Below, in pieces: positions 1 to 8,773 of a stretch of DNA of 64,000 nt (positions are counted from its first letter, which is position 1; the number at the start of each line of letters is the position of its first letter). Location: contig JAKFUF010000045.1 of assembly GCA_021732845.1 (NCBI GenBank), forward strand, positions 1-64,000. The letters run 5' to 3'. The notes under the pieces were generated by a model that saw only the letters and a list, made by a program, of their open reading frames with translations, made no database searches and had not been told where the DNA came from. A program made the translations under genes and the position numbers. Origin of the DNA: Planctomycetaceae bacterium. GTDB lineage: Bacteria > Planctomycetota > Planctomycetia > Planctomycetales > Planctomycetaceae.

Positions 1-2
1 GA

Positions 3-1493
3 GGCGGATTCAGTAGAGGTGGCGGCATTCGCGCTGGCGGCGGTGGTTTCAGTGGTGGCGGCGGAATGCATGCGGGTGGTGGCGGATTTAGCGGAGCGCG
101 ACCCGCTCCCTCAGCCAGCGCGTCGCGCAGTTTCAGCAGTGCCTCGCGCGGACCGTACGGTGGGGTGAGTGCAGGTAGCCGAACGTCTTCCGCCACAGTC
201 CGTCCAGGGGGAGGAAGTGGCATTTCCAATCGCGCTTCGGGCTCCTACACCGGCCCGCGCGGCGGCGTGGCGACGGGCGCAGGCCGCAGCGGCTCCTACA
301 CGACGCGAAACGGCTCCACCATTAACTATGGTGGTGGCGGCGGGGCTTACACCGGTCCGCGTGGCGGCGTCGCCATCGGCGGCGGTCGCGGAGCCACGAT
401 CACGACGCCGGGCGGCACCACAGTCGGTGGGGGCAAGGGCGGCGGCGTGGTCATCGGACCGAATGGCAACGTGCATGCGGCTGGTGGGCGTGCGGGCGGA
501 GCGGTCGGGCCGAACGGAAATGCGATTGCCGGTGGTTCTCACGGTGCTGTCACCATTGGCCCCAATGGCGCGACCGCCAGGGGCGGCAGTTGGGGCGCGG
601 CCTCCGGTCCCAATGGTGTCGTTGCCGGTGGCCGGCATGGCGCGGCGGCGGTTGGGCCTTACGGAGCTGCCGCCACAGGCGGACGGTGGGGCGCGGCCGC
701 GGGGCCAAACGGTGCCGTCGCGGGAGGCGGACGCTGGGCGGCCGGAACCGGTCCCAACGGAAGTTTTGCCGCGGGAACTCGCTACGTAGGCTACAACTCG
801 CTGGCCAATCAGGGTTTTTACGTTCGCAATAACTTTGGCTATTACGGGGCCTTCGGAACTGGCTGGTACGCCCGCTATCCCGGTGCCTGGTACGCCGCCG
901 GGCTGGCGACAGCCGCCATCTGGAACTCGGCCAATTGGGGTTATTCCTCCAGCTACTGTGGCTATGCCGAAGACACGGCACCGATCTACTACGACTATGG
1001 CAACAACGTCACCTACGTCGATGGCAATGTCATGTATGGCGACAAGGTCGAAGCCACCGAAGCCGACTACGCCGAACAGGCCGGACAGATCGCCGACGCT
1101 GGCGGCGCAGTGCTGCCTCCCGATGACACCAAGTGGTCGCCATTGGGGGTGTTTGCGATGGCCAAGCCCGACGAGAAGACCTCCGACGACATCTTCCAGT
1201 TGGCGATCAGTCCCGACGGGATCCTGCGGGGCAACTACTACAACGCCCGGACCGACAAGGCGATGCCGATCACCGGGTCACTCGATAAGAAGACCCAGCG
1301 GCTCGCCTGGACCGTGGGCGACGAGAAGGCCCCTGTCTACGAAACCGGACTGTACAACCTGACTCGGGAACAGACGACGATTCTCGTTCACTACAGTCCC
1401 GACCGCACGGAGCAGTTGTCGTTGTTCCAAGTGCCGCCACAGGACAGCACTGCAACGAACACGTCCACTCCGACTCCGTCACCGGCTCCCTGA
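3..1493 (+). CDS. Gly-rich repetitive surface protein, 5' end missing
   Basis: The reading frame is open to the left edge, so the gene starts before the window; the first internal ATG is at 66. The first ~250 residues are low-complexity Gly/Ala/Asn repeats built on a GPNG core alternating with GGR/GGS-W-GAA blocks, without a visible signal peptide in the part present. A Tyr/Trp-rich stretch follows, and the last ~130 residues look globular (WSPLGVFAMA, then ISPDGILRGNYYN, then a GSLDKKTQRLAWTVGD block). That C-terminal domain is familiar from planctomycete proteins loosely annotated as mu-protocadherin-like cell-surface proteins. Function is unknown; a cell-surface or matrix role is inferred from composition. 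It is convergent with the oxidase gene that follows. Confidence 0.75.
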   Translation, partial: GGFSRGGGIRAGGGGFSGGGGMHAGGGGFSGARPAPSASASRSFSSASRGPYGGVSAGSRTSSATVRPGGGSGISNRASGSYTGPRGGVATGAGRSGSYTTRNGSTINYGGGGGAYTGPRGGVAIGGGRGATITTPGGTTVGGGKGGGVVIGPNGNVHAAGGRAGGAVGPNGNAIAGGSHGAVTIGPNGATARGGSWGAASGPNGVVAGGRHGAAAVGPYGAAATGGRWGAAAGPNGAVAGGGRWAAGTGPNGSFAAGTRYVGYNSLANQGFYVRNNFGYYGAFGTGWYARYPGAWYAAGLATAAIWNSANWGYSSSYCGYAEDTAPIYYDYGNNVTYVDGNVMYGDKVEATEADYAEQAGQIADAGGAVLPPDDTKWSPLGVFAMAKPDEKTSDDIFQLAISPDGILRGNYYNARTDKAMPITGSLDKKTQRLAWTVGDEKAPVYETGLYNLTREQTTILVHYSPDRTEQLSLFQVPPQDSTATNTSTPTPSPAP

Positions 1494-1567
1494 AATCCAT
1501 TTGGTTTAGGGGCCACAAGGAGAGTCAATCGCAGGTGTCGTCGCACGGACGACGCTGGCGTTTTGTT

Positions 1568-2791
1568 TCAACAGGCCTTCTTCAAGCTCGTCTCCGGCCA
1601 GCGCGTCGCCAGCCGGTCGACGATGGAATCGCCAATGGTCAGCGAGGCCGTGGCTGCGGGCGAGGGGGCGTTGCAGACGTTGATCACGCGTTCGGTCTCG
1701 TCGATCAGGAAATCATCCACGAGGGATCCATCACGCGAGAGGGCCTGAGCCCGGACTCCAGCCGGGGCGGGGCGCAGGTGTTCCGCGCGAATTTCCGGCA
1801 TTAATCTCTGCAGGGCGCGCACGAAGGCCGCCTTGCTGATCGACCGCCACATTTCACCCATCCCCATCTTCCAGTGCTTCGCCGCCATCCGCAAAAAACC
1901 GGGATAGGTCAGCGACTCCACCAGATCCTGCAGATTCACATCCATCAGCGAATAGCCTTCGCGGGCGAAGGCCAGCACGGCATTCGGGCCGCACTCGATC
2001 CCGCCCTGCACCATCCGCGTGAAATGCACGCCCAGGAACGGGAACTTGGGATCGGGAACCGGGTAAATCAGGTTCCGGCACAGGTGCTCGGCTTCGGGCA
2101 GCAGTTCAAAGTACTCGCCGCGAAACGGCACAACCTGGGCATCCGGGCCGCTTCCGCTCATGCGGGCCACACGGTCGCTGTACAACCCGGCACAGCTCAC
2201 GACCCACTTCGTCTCCAGCGGGCCCTGCGTCGTCTCCAGGGTCACGCCGAGGGGGCCGATCCGCATGGAATCGACCCGGGTGCTGGTCAGGATCCGTCCG
2301 CCGCGCTCCACGATGCGGGCGGCCAGCCGTTCGCAGACCTTGGGATAATCCACGATCCCCGCTTCCGGGACATGAATCGCCCGCAACCCGGCCACATGGG
2401 GCTCAAGCTCTTTGAGCCGCGCCTGGTCAATCAACGAGCACTTCACGCCGTTGGCCACCCCGCGCTCATGAATTCGTTCCAACGCGGGAAATTCATCAGC
2501 GGTGACGGCCACGATCACCTTGCCGCAGATGTCATACGCCACCCCTTCGGCGCGGCAGAAGGCCTCCATCGCCGCCTTGCCGGAACGGCAGTTATTGGCC
2601 TTCAGGGAGCCCGGCTTGTAGTAGATCCCCGAGTGCAGCACCCCGGAATTGCGGCCCGTCTGATGGGCGGCCAGCGTCGGTTCCTTTTCCAGCAGCGTGA
2701 CCTGCCGCTGTGGGAAGCGCTGCGTCAAATGATAGGCGGTGGCCAGCCCCACCACGCCACCGCCAATGATCACCACATCTGTCCGGTCCAT
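1568..2791 (-). CDS. lhgO: L-2-hydroxyglutarate oxidase
   Basis: A 407-residue FAD-dependent oxidoreductase of the DAO family, matching LhgO/YgaF in length and order of motifs. It opens with a Rossmann dinucleotide-binding motif ([17 protein letters not shown], residues 6-22), followed by the LhgO-like [16 protein letters not shown] segment and a C-terminal [26 protein letters not shown] segment split here as DDFLIDE and [10 protein letters not shown]. The family oxidises L-2-hydroxyglutarate to 2-oxoglutarate, feeding electrons to the membrane quinone pool, and so repairs a by-product of central metabolism. The ATG at 2791 is preceded by AGGAG at a good distance. It is a single gene with no operon partner; the upstream region carries an AT-rich repeat. 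Confidence 0.9.
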   Translation of the reverse strand: MDRTDVVIIGGGVVGLATAYHLTQRFPQRQVTLLEKEPTLAAHQTGRNSGVLHSGIYYKPGSLKANNCRSGKAAMEAFCRAEGVAYDICGKVIVAVTADEFPALERIHERGVANGVKCSLIDQARLKELEPHVAGLRAIHVPEAGIVDYPKVCERLAARIVERGGRILTSTRVDSMRIGPLGVTLETTQGPLETKWVVSCAGLYSDRVARMSGSGPDAQVVPFRGEYFELLPEAEHLCRNLIYPVPDPKFPFLGVHFTRMVQGGIECGPNAVLAFAREGYSLMDVNLQDLVESLTYPGFLRMAAKHWKMGMGEMWRSISKAAFVRALQRLMPEIRAEHLRPAPAGVRAQALSRDGSLVDDFLIDETERVINVCNAPSPAATASLTIGDSIVDRLATRWPETSLKKAC

Positions 2792-2959
2792 CGCCTGCTC
2801 CTGTCATCACTTCCGCACCCGACTCCGTTGTCGCGGCGCGGGGAGTGTAGACCGGAAGAAACAAGGGAACAAGAGGAGGTCGCTGGCCACTCATGCTTAA
2901 AGACTCGAGGTGGCCTGAGCGTCGTCGGCGATCTTTGGCATCAATGTACATTACATAAG

Positions 2960-3110
2960 TTAATTTCAAATCTCAGATTTCAATTTTCACAGTCTGTGCA
3001 GCCACACCGAACTGTCGACTGAGCTTCAAGGGGGCGAGCGTAACTACTGCCCCGCAGAGTGGATGCCTCGAAAATAATTTTACTGTGAAATTTGAAATCT
3101 GAAATTTGAC
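2960..3110. repeat. AT-rich element with inverted ends
   Basis: In the 385-bp gap between the lhgO start and the next gene, two AT-rich arms lie in inverted orientation (about 2960-3000 and 3080-3110), both built from TTTCAAAT/CAGATTTC/TTTCACAG blocks. The same arms recur around 50741-50780 and 50957-50999 upstream of gatB, again inverted. Otherwise the gap has no gene. Confidence 0.6.
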
Positions 3111-3176
3111 ATTACATCGAATTCAGAGGCGGGACTTTGTCGGAAACGTCAAATTTGAAATTCCCACCCAAGGACA

Positions 3177-4430
3177 TCACGACCCCGGCCGCTCCGGCGC
3201 GGGCAGAGTTTCCAGCAGCCCCAGGGCGGCCCAGGCGGTGCCCCAATAGTGGTAGATTTCGTCGCGGGCCTTCAGCCGGGTCTCGTCCGTGGCGAGGGTG
3301 ATCGACTTCGACGGGGTGAGCCACGAACCGTCCGGTTGCTGCGCCTGCAGCAGGAATTTGCGTGCCGCCAGAATCACGGCCGCGTCTGCGCTGGCCGCCA
3401 GTTTTGCCAGCACATAGAGCGCGATGCCGGTTGTGTACGGATCGCTGGGCGCATCTTTTCTCCAGCCCCAGCCTCCGTCTGGGTTGCGAACGGTCAACAG
3501 TTGCTGGTGCAGCTTGGCGACATCCTCGGCGGAGCCAAACTGCTTCTCGAACAGCAGCCGCGTCGCCAGCCATTCGTGGTTGTCTGGCTCCGCGGGCTGC
3601 TGACGCTGATAGGTGATCGCCTTTTCCACGGCTTCCGCCCGCTTCTGCCCTGGTGCCTCATAGGCAGCCAGCGCCAGCGAGGCCCACATGGTCGTGGTTT
3701 GATTGGCCGCGGGAACCGACCACCGCCGCATCGACAACAGTTGATTGCCCGGCATCCATGATCCATCCGGCCGCTGCAGCCGCTGCATCAGCTCCGCGGT
3801 CTGGCCGCGGAATTCGGCACTGGCCAGCCCGCTGTCCGTGCCGTGGCTGCCCAGCAGCAACTGGCCCAGCACATCCAGCCCGCCGCCGCTGCGATCGGGG
3901 GCATTGAGCGCGCGTTCGGCCGTCTGCACCACAGTGGCTTGGTACAACTGCAATTCTTCGGCCGTCAGCAGCGGCGTCAGCTTCGCCACGAACTCGGCCT
4001 GGGTGATGAAGGGCAGTTCAATCAGTGGCTTCAGCTTCTCTTTGATCGCCAGCGGAAGTTTTGCCTCGTCGACCCGGCCGAGGTCGTAATTCTGCAAACG
4101 ATACAAATTGCGTTGGGCGAGTGAATTCTTGCGCGACCACTCCTCCCACTCGGCCAGCTTCTTCGCATCGACAGGCAGCCCTTTGGTCTGAGCCACGCGG
4201 TGCGTCCACAAGAGATACGGGACGTGGTGGCAGGACATGCAGCCCCGCACTTCCAGCCACTCCACACCGGCGTCTTCCAAGTAAGGTAGGCTGCGGATCA
4301 CGGCATCGCGAACCGCTGCATCGGTCAGGAGGATTTCAGCGGTGGCGGTTGTCGGCGTATTCTCCTCGGCAAAGGCCGAAACGGAAATCGAGAGCCACCA
4401 GACAACACTCAGGCAGATCAGACGCGCCAT
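3177..4430 (-). CDS. Secreted squalene-cyclase-like alpha/alpha-toroid protein with haem c motif
   Basis: The start at 4430 gives 417 residues, is preceded by GGAGA seven bases upstream, and places a clean signal peptide (MARLICLSVVWWLSISVSAFAEE) at the N-terminus; the frame is open further upstream but without signal or ribosome-binding site. Residues 64-68 are CMSCH, a covalent haem c attachment motif followed by HVPYLLW. The rest contains several prenyltransferase/squalene-oxidase-type repeats (QRPDGSWMPGNQ, NPDGGWGWRKDAPSDPYTTGIALYVLA, QQPDGSWLTPS). The catalytic DXDD of true squalene-hopene cyclases is not evident, so enzymatic cyclisation is unlikely. Similar proteins occur in planctomycetes as periplasmic proteins of unknown function. 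Divergent from hom. Confidence 0.75.
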   Translation of the reverse strand: MARLICLSVVWWLSISVSAFAEENTPTTATAEILLTDAAVRDAVIRSLPYLEDAGVEWLEVRGCMSCHHVPYLLWTHRVAQTKGLPVDAKKLAEWEEWSRKNSLAQRNLYRLQNYDLGRVDEAKLPLAIKEKLKPLIELPFITQAEFVAKLTPLLTAEELQLYQATVVQTAERALNAPDRSGGGLDVLGQLLLGSHGTDSGLASAEFRGQTAELMQRLQRPDGSWMPGNQLLSMRRWSVPAANQTTTMWASLALAAYEAPGQKRAEAVEKAITYQRQQPAEPDNHEWLATRLLFEKQFGSAEDVAKLHQQLLTVRNPDGGWGWRKDAPSDPYTTGIALYVLAKLAASADAAVILAARKFLLQAQQPDGSWLTPSKSITLATDETRLKARDEIYHYWGTAWAALGLLETLPAPERPGS

Positions 4431-4634
4431 CACAATCTCCGCCGCTGTCCTACGCCAACGAACCGGCCGAGATGCCGGCTCGCAAACAGCCATTATGCGG
4501 GATTTGGTGACCCTGCACAACGCAACCCTGGGCCGTTCTCAGCGGTTCGCAGGATCGCAGCGGTCAGCCCTCGACCGGCAGGCTAAACGCAAACTATAAA
4601 TCCATCAGCGTGGCTTGCCATTGCCAAATGGCCT

Positions 4635-4715
4635 TGCGTGATTCCGCGACACTGCCAGCGGATCTGGAGTGAGCGCAGGCGAGCCGATCCGCGACAGGTG
4701 TCCCGGAATCACGCA
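4635..4715. repeat. REP-like hairpin element, GATCC/AATCACGCA family
   Basis: Arms 4635-4652 (TGCGTGATTCCGCGACAC) and 4698-4715 pair with a single mismatch, and an inner pair GCGGATC (4658-4664) / GATCCGC (4686-4692) adds a second stem. Related copies or half-copies lie at 48185-48203, 49180-49215 and 54345-54430. It sits in the divergent spacer between the squalene-cyclase-like gene and hom, which otherwise shows no gene. Confidence 0.7.
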
Positions 4716-4780
4716 CTGTTGTCGAGGCTGTGACCGGCCGCGTCGTTTATGAATTCGTGAAAGAGCGCGAAGGATTTCGC

Positions 4781-6100
4781 ATGTCAGATTCCGCCGTCAA
4801 CGTGGCGATTGTGGGGATGGGGACCGTCGGGACCGGTGTGGCCAAAGTGCTGTTGCAGCACTCCGACCGGTTGGCGCGACGCTCTGGTCAGCGGATGCAC
4901 CTGCGCCGGGCCGTTGTTCGGGATGCGGCCCGGACGCGCGACATCGATCTGCCTGCCGGCGTCCTCACCACCAATCTGCAGGACGTTTTGCAGGATCGCT
5001 CCATTCAGGTCGCCGTGCATCTGGTGGGCGGAGTGTATCCCGCCCGCGAGATTCTGCTGTCGCTGCTGGAAGCGGGAAAAGATGTGGTCACGGCCAACAA
5101 AGCGCTGCTGTGTGAGTGCGGCGATGAGCTGTTCAGCCGGGCGCGCGAACTGGGACGGACCATCGCCTTTGAAGCCTCCGTCGCCGGCGGCATCCCGATC
5201 ATCGCCACCATCGGGCAAAGCCTGGCAGCCAATCAGATTACATCGATTTCCGCGATCCTGAACGGCACCACGAATTTCATTCTCACGCAGATGGTGCGGG
5301 AAAACGCCGCTTATGCTGACGCCCTGCGGAAGGCTCAGGAACTGGGTTATGCCGAGGCCGATCCGACTCTGGATGTGGATGGCACCGACGCCGCACAAAA
5401 ACTCGTGCTGCTGACCCAGCTCGCCTATGGGGTGAAGCCCAAATTAGGCGAATTTCCCCGCCAGGGAATCGACACACTGGAACTGGCTGACCTGCGCTAC
5501 GCGGCGGAGCTGGGCCACACCATCAAGTTGTTGGCCGTTTCGCGGCTCGTGGATGGGCGTCTTGAACTGCATGTGCTGCCCACACTGGTGCGGCATCACA
5601 CGCCGCTGGCCGAAGTGCATGGCGCCTTCAACGCCGTGTCCGTGGTGGGGGACGTGGTGGGGCACACGTGGTACTCGGGTCCGGGAGCGGGACAGATGCC
5701 CACCGCCTCCGCCGTCGTGGCCGACCTGATCGACACGGTGAGCGGTCGAACGCGGATCACCTTCCCACATTTGGAGATCTGGCGAAATCCAGCGCCGTTC
5801 GCGATGCGTCCGCGGGAGGAGTTTTCGAGCCGGTTCTATTTTCGCTTCAATGTCGAAGACCGCCCGCACACACTCGCCGACATCGCGGACATTTTGGGGC
5901 GCAATCACATCAGCATCGCGTCCGTGATCCAGCACGAGGCGCCGGAACATGAACATGCCGGATCGATTTCAAAACCAATTGTCCCCTTGGTGATCATGAC
6001 CCACAGAACGCGGCAGGGTGACGTGAATGCCGCCGAGGCCGAACTGGACAAGCTGCCTGGACTGCGACCGCCCCGAGTCTGCCTGCCTGTGGCGGACTAA
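4781..6100 (+). CDS. hom: Homoserine dehydrogenase
   Basis: 439 residues from the ATG at 4781, which has AAGGA at 4770-4774; the frame extends 17 codons further upstream but that extension lacks homology. It catalyses NAD(P)-dependent reduction of aspartate semialdehyde to homoserine, the branch point to threonine and methionine. Visible: the N-terminal nucleotide-binding loop GMGTVGTGV, the ANKALLCECGDELF block, the substrate-domain signature SISAILNGTTNFILTQM with nearby ELGYAEADPTLDVDGTDAAQKL, and a C-terminal ACT domain (FYFRFNVEDRPHTLADIADIL...SIASVIQHE) expected to bind the feedback inhibitor threonine. Length and order match the long bacterial form. It stands alone rather than in a thr operon. 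Confidence 0.95.
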   Translation: MSDSAVNVAIVGMGTVGTGVAKVLLQHSDRLARRSGQRMHLRRAVVRDAARTRDIDLPAGVLTTNLQDVLQDRSIQVAVHLVGGVYPAREILLSLLEAGKDVVTANKALLCECGDELFSRARELGRTIAFEASVAGGIPIIATIGQSLAANQITSISAILNGTTNFILTQMVRENAAYADALRKAQELGYAEADPTLDVDGTDAAQKLVLLTQLAYGVKPKLGEFPRQGIDTLELADLRYAAELGHTIKLLAVSRLVDGRLELHVLPTLVRHHTPLAEVHGAFNAVSVVGDVVGHTWYSGPGAGQMPTASAVVADLIDTVSGRTRITFPHLEIWRNPAPFAMRPREEFSSRFYFRFNVEDRPHTLADIADILGRNHISIASVIQHEAPEHEHAGSISKPIVPLVIMTHRTRQGDVNAAEAELDKLPGLRPPRVCLPVAD

Positions 6101-6196
6101 ATCCCAACTGGGCCTCGAAACCGTAAGGCTCAAACTCCAAAGGAGATCCGATATATGTTCAGAATACCGATTTCCTGGGGAACAGGTAGAGAATCA

Positions 6197-6218
6197 ATTA
6201 ATTCGCGTGCGAATTAAT
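6197..6218. promoter_or_regulatory. Perfect 22-bp palindrome upstream of lipoprotein/DUF1559 copy 1
   Basis: ATTAATTCGC and GCGAATTAAT arms separated by GT, 39 bp before the -35 box. The equivalent site of copy 2 (8050-8071) keeps the dyad although one arm base changed A to C with the matching T to G in the other arm. It may be an operator or the hairpin of an upstream transcript. Confidence 0.55.
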
Positions 6219-6256
6219 AATGTCAAGGCCAAAAATCGAAAAAAAACGAGCGCACA

Positions 6257-6285
6257 TTGACATCTCATTTTTCTTGGCGTACCGT
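6257..6285 (+). promoter_or_regulatory. Predicted sigma-70-type promoter, copy 1
   Basis: TTGACA at 6257-6262, 17-bp AT-rich spacer, TACCGT at 6280-6285. The arrangement is conserved in the duplicated unit at 8109-8137, which supports it although the -10 box is weak. Confidence 0.5.
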
Positions 6286-6335
6286 GAAACTCAATTCTGA
6301 TTCGTAACTGATCCCCAATTTCTACGAGTCATCCC

Positions 6336-6791
6336 ATGCGGAAGTCCATTGTTCTGTCGCTCTGCGCGTCCCTGCTTGTCCTGGGCTGTGGCACAAGCGC
6401 GAAACCCAAACCTAAGGTGTACCCTGTCACCGGCAAGGTTACACAGGGTGGGAAGCCACTTGGCGACTGCACGATCGGATTCGCGCTGGTCACGGCTCCT
6501 GCTGGTGCTCCTCCAGGTTACAGCGGAGTGGTCGCTGCCGATGGCACCTACAAACTGGTGGATCCCGCTGATGGGAAAGAGGGCGCGGCGGAAGGGAAGT
6601 ATAAAGTGGTTCTCAACCCCAGCCCGCAGGCGGCTCAGAAGGCCATGATGGCACCGGGAGCGATGGGTCCTGGCTATGCCGGCGGCGTTGGAGGCATCCC
6701 CCAGAAAAACCAGCAGGCAGCCACGACTGACATCGAGAAAGAAGTTAAGGCTGACGACAAAGGAAATGTGATTGACATCTCCATCCCCTAA
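6336..6791 (+). CDS. Small lipoprotein, copy 1
   Basis: 151 residues with a lipoprotein signal peptide (MRKSIVLSLCASLLVLGC, lipobox Cys18). The mature part begins KPKVYPVTGKVTQGGKPLGDCTIGF, a carboxypeptidase-regulatory-like beta-sandwich start found in many planctomycete lipoproteins that accompany DUF1559 genes, followed by a Pro/Gly/Ala/Met-rich tail. Probably anchored to a membrane on the periplasmic side. It sits 129 bp before the DUF1559 gene, probably in the same transcript, with a CTTCGCC/GGCGAAG hairpin at 6833-6853 between them. Its twin is at 8189. Molecular role unknown. Confidence 0.85.
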   Translation: MRKSIVLSLCASLLVLGCGTSAKPKPKVYPVTGKVTQGGKPLGDCTIGFALVTAPAGAPPGYSGVVAADGTYKLVDPADGKEGAAEGKYKVVLNPSPQAAQKAMMAPGAMGPGYAGGVGGIPQKNQQAATTDIEKEVKADDKGNVIDISIP

Positions 6792-6920
6792 GTCATTCAC
6801 CCATTCGGGATAAGTTGATCTATTCTTCATTGCTTCGCCGATCATGGGCGAAGTGAAAAACTGGAACTCCATAATTCGCCCATTCGGGCACTTCTCTGTT
6901 CTCTGTTCCAAGGTGATCCC

Positions 6921-7952
6921 ATGATCTCCCGCACTTCGGGCAGGCAACTTCGCCTGCGCGCCTTCACCCTCATCGAATTGCTGGTGGTCATCGCGATCAT
7001 CGCAATTCTCGTGGCATTGCTGCTCCCCGCAGTCCAGCAGGCCCGTGAAGCGGCCCGCCGGTCGACCTGCAAAAACAATCTCAAGCAGATCGGGCTCGCG
7101 CTCCACAACTACCACGACACTCACAACCGCCTGCCGCTCAATCGCATGGGCGGCCGGAATAACTCCGGTGCTTGGGGAACTCTCTTCCCCGTGACGTTCG
7201 GCAACGTGGGCTGGATGGCAATGATCCTCCCCTTCATGGATCAGGGTCCCCTCTACAACACGATCAACTTCTCCGACAGTTCCCAGGGTGCCTCGTCGAT
7301 CATCGGATCGTCCAACGGTGGCATCGCGGCGAACATCGCTGCCCGCCGCACGGTTGTGACACCCTATCTGTGCCCAAGCAACCCGCAGGCGGCTGTCGTC
7401 GTCAGTCAGTCGTCGAACCCCGACAGTTGGGGAGACGGAATCGATGGTGGCCGAACCGATTATGTCGGAAACATGGGCTGGATGCATGCTGGTCACCGCG
7501 ATTGCCCCCAGGGGATTTACGGCGGAAACTGGAACGGCGCGGCTTGGGCCGATGTGCAGAATTTCGCCTCAAAAATGTCTGACTGCAACGGCGTGATCGG
7601 CTGGCAGGGTTGCATCAACCTCAAGGACATCTCCGACGGAACCTCCACGACGCTGGCGGTGATGGAGAACCATCACTGGATCAACAAAGCCCTTCCTGGT
7701 GACAACCCGTTCGCCGATTCGATGTGGATGGGATCCTATGCGATCCACAGCATTAAGATGCCGATCAACTGGGACATGCAGAAGAACGGCGGCACCGACT
7801 TCCGCTGCGACCAGTGGAGCAGCATCCACACCGGCGGTGCCCATGGCCTGATGGCTGACGGCGCGGTGAAGTTCGCCAACGAGAACATCGACTGGACGAT
7901 TCGCCGGGCGATCGGCACCCGCAACCGGAGTGAAGTGGCCGCCGACTTCTAA
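6921..7952 (+). CDS. DUF1559 prepilin-like protein, copy 1
   Basis: 343 residues. Residues 14-45 form a type IV prepilin N-terminus: cleavage before Phe15 in AFTLIELLVVIAIIAILVALL, with the conserved Glu19 at mature position +5. The DUF1559 body follows, and the C-terminal H-x9-DG signature is HTGGAHGLMADGAV. AAGGTG lies before the ATG. The family is hugely expanded in Planctomycetes and is presumed to form pseudopilin-like secreted or surface components; no partner is established. The gene is followed by the 28-bp palindrome at 7985. The interior is identical in DNA to the copy at 8774. Confidence 0.9.
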   Translation: MISRTSGRQLRLRAFTLIELLVVIAIIAILVALLLPAVQQAREAARRSTCKNNLKQIGLALHNYHDTHNRLPLNRMGGRNNSGAWGTLFPVTFGNVGWMAMILPFMDQGPLYNTINFSDSSQGASSIIGSSNGGIAANIAARRTVVTPYLCPSNPQAAVVVSQSSNPDSWGDGIDGGRTDYVGNMGWMHAGHRDCPQGIYGGNWNGAAWADVQNFASKMSDCNGVIGWQGCINLKDISDGTSTTLAVMENHHWINKALPGDNPFADSMWMGSYAIHSIKMPINWDMQKNGGTDFRCDQWSSIHTGGAHGLMADGAVKFANENIDWTIRRAIGTRNRSEVAADF

Positions 7953-7984
7953 GCGACGGCGGAGAATTCGACCGATTTTTTCAA

Positions 7985-8012
7985 CAAGCCCACTGGCATG
8001 CCAGTGGGCTTG
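7985..8012. terminator. 28-bp perfect palindrome after DUF1559 copy 1
   Basis: CAAGCCCACTGGCA followed by its exact complement TGCCAGTGGGCTTG, 32 bp after the stop codon; a second small stem GTGCCCG/CGGGCAC follows at 8021-8035. The downstream tract is only moderately T-rich. It can act as a terminator but belongs to a CACTGGC/GCCAGTG palindrome family also seen at 9838 and 33720. Confidence 0.6.
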
Positions 8013-8049
8013 TGCTTTTGGTGCCCGCCGGGCACAAGCGAAAAACGAC

Positions 8050-8071
8050 ATTCATTCGGGCACGAATGAAT
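8050..8071. promoter_or_regulatory. 22-bp palindrome upstream of copy 2, covarying with copy 1
   Basis: ATTCATTCG and CGAATGAAT arms separated by GGCA. It occupies the position exactly equivalent to 6197-6218 in the duplicate, with paired compensatory changes. Confidence 0.55.
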
Positions 8072-8108
8072 AATGTCAAGGCGTAAAATTGGAAAAAACG
8101 GTTCCTCA

Positions 8109-8137
8109 TTGACTTTTCATTTTTCTTAGCTTACCGT
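8109..8137 (+). promoter_or_regulatory. Predicted sigma-70-type promoter, copy 2
   Basis: TTGACT at 8109-8114, 17-bp spacer, TACCGT at 8132-8137; same geometry as copy 1. Confidence 0.5.
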
Positions 8138-8188
8138 AAATCTCCTATATTAATTCGTAACCGATCCCCAATTTCTACGAGTCCTCCA

Positions 8189-8644
8189 ATGCGGAAGATC
8201 TTTCTTCTGTCGTTCTGCGCGTCCCTGTTTGTCCTGGGCTGTGGCACAAGCGCAAAACCCAAACCCAAAGTTTACCCTGTCACGGGCAAAGTTACACAGG
8301 GCGGGAAGCCACTCGGCGACTGCACGATTGGATTCGCGCTGGTCACGGCTCCTGCTGGCGCTCCTCCAGGCTACAGCGGAGTGGTCGCTGCCGATGGCAC
8401 CTACAAGCTGGTGGATCCCTCTGATGGGAAAGAGGGTGCGGCGGAAGGGAAGTATAAAGTGGTTCTCAACCCCAGCCCGCAGTCGGCTCAGAAGGCCATG
8501 ATGGCACCGGGAGCGATGGGTCCTGGCTATGCCGGCGGCGTTGGAGGCATCCCCCAGAAAAACCAGCAGGCAGCCACGACTGACATCGAGAAAGAAGTCA
8601 AGGCTGACGACAAAGGAAATGTGATTGACATCTCCATCCCCTAA
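8189..8644 (+). CDS. Small lipoprotein, copy 2
   Basis: 151 residues, nearly identical to the product at 6336. Differences are confined to the signal peptide (KIFLLSFCASLFVLGC, lipobox Cys18) and two Ala/Ser exchanges in the mature part. It keeps the KPKVYPVTGKVTQGGKP motif of the carboxypeptidase-regulatory-like fold. It precedes the second DUF1559 gene by 129 bp, with the same hairpin in the spacer. Function unknown. Confidence 0.85.
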   Translation: MRKIFLLSFCASLFVLGCGTSAKPKPKVYPVTGKVTQGGKPLGDCTIGFALVTAPAGAPPGYSGVVAADGTYKLVDPSDGKEGAAEGKYKVVLNPSPQSAQKAMMAPGAMGPGYAGGVGGIPQKNQQAATTDIEKEVKADDKGNVIDISIP

Positions 8645-8773
8645 GTCATTGACCCATTCGCAATAAGTTGATTTTTTCTTCATTGCTTCGCCGATAATGG
8701 GCGAAGCGAAAGTTTCGGACACCATAATCCGCCCATTCGGGCACTTCTCTGTTCTCTGTTCCAAGGTGATCCC

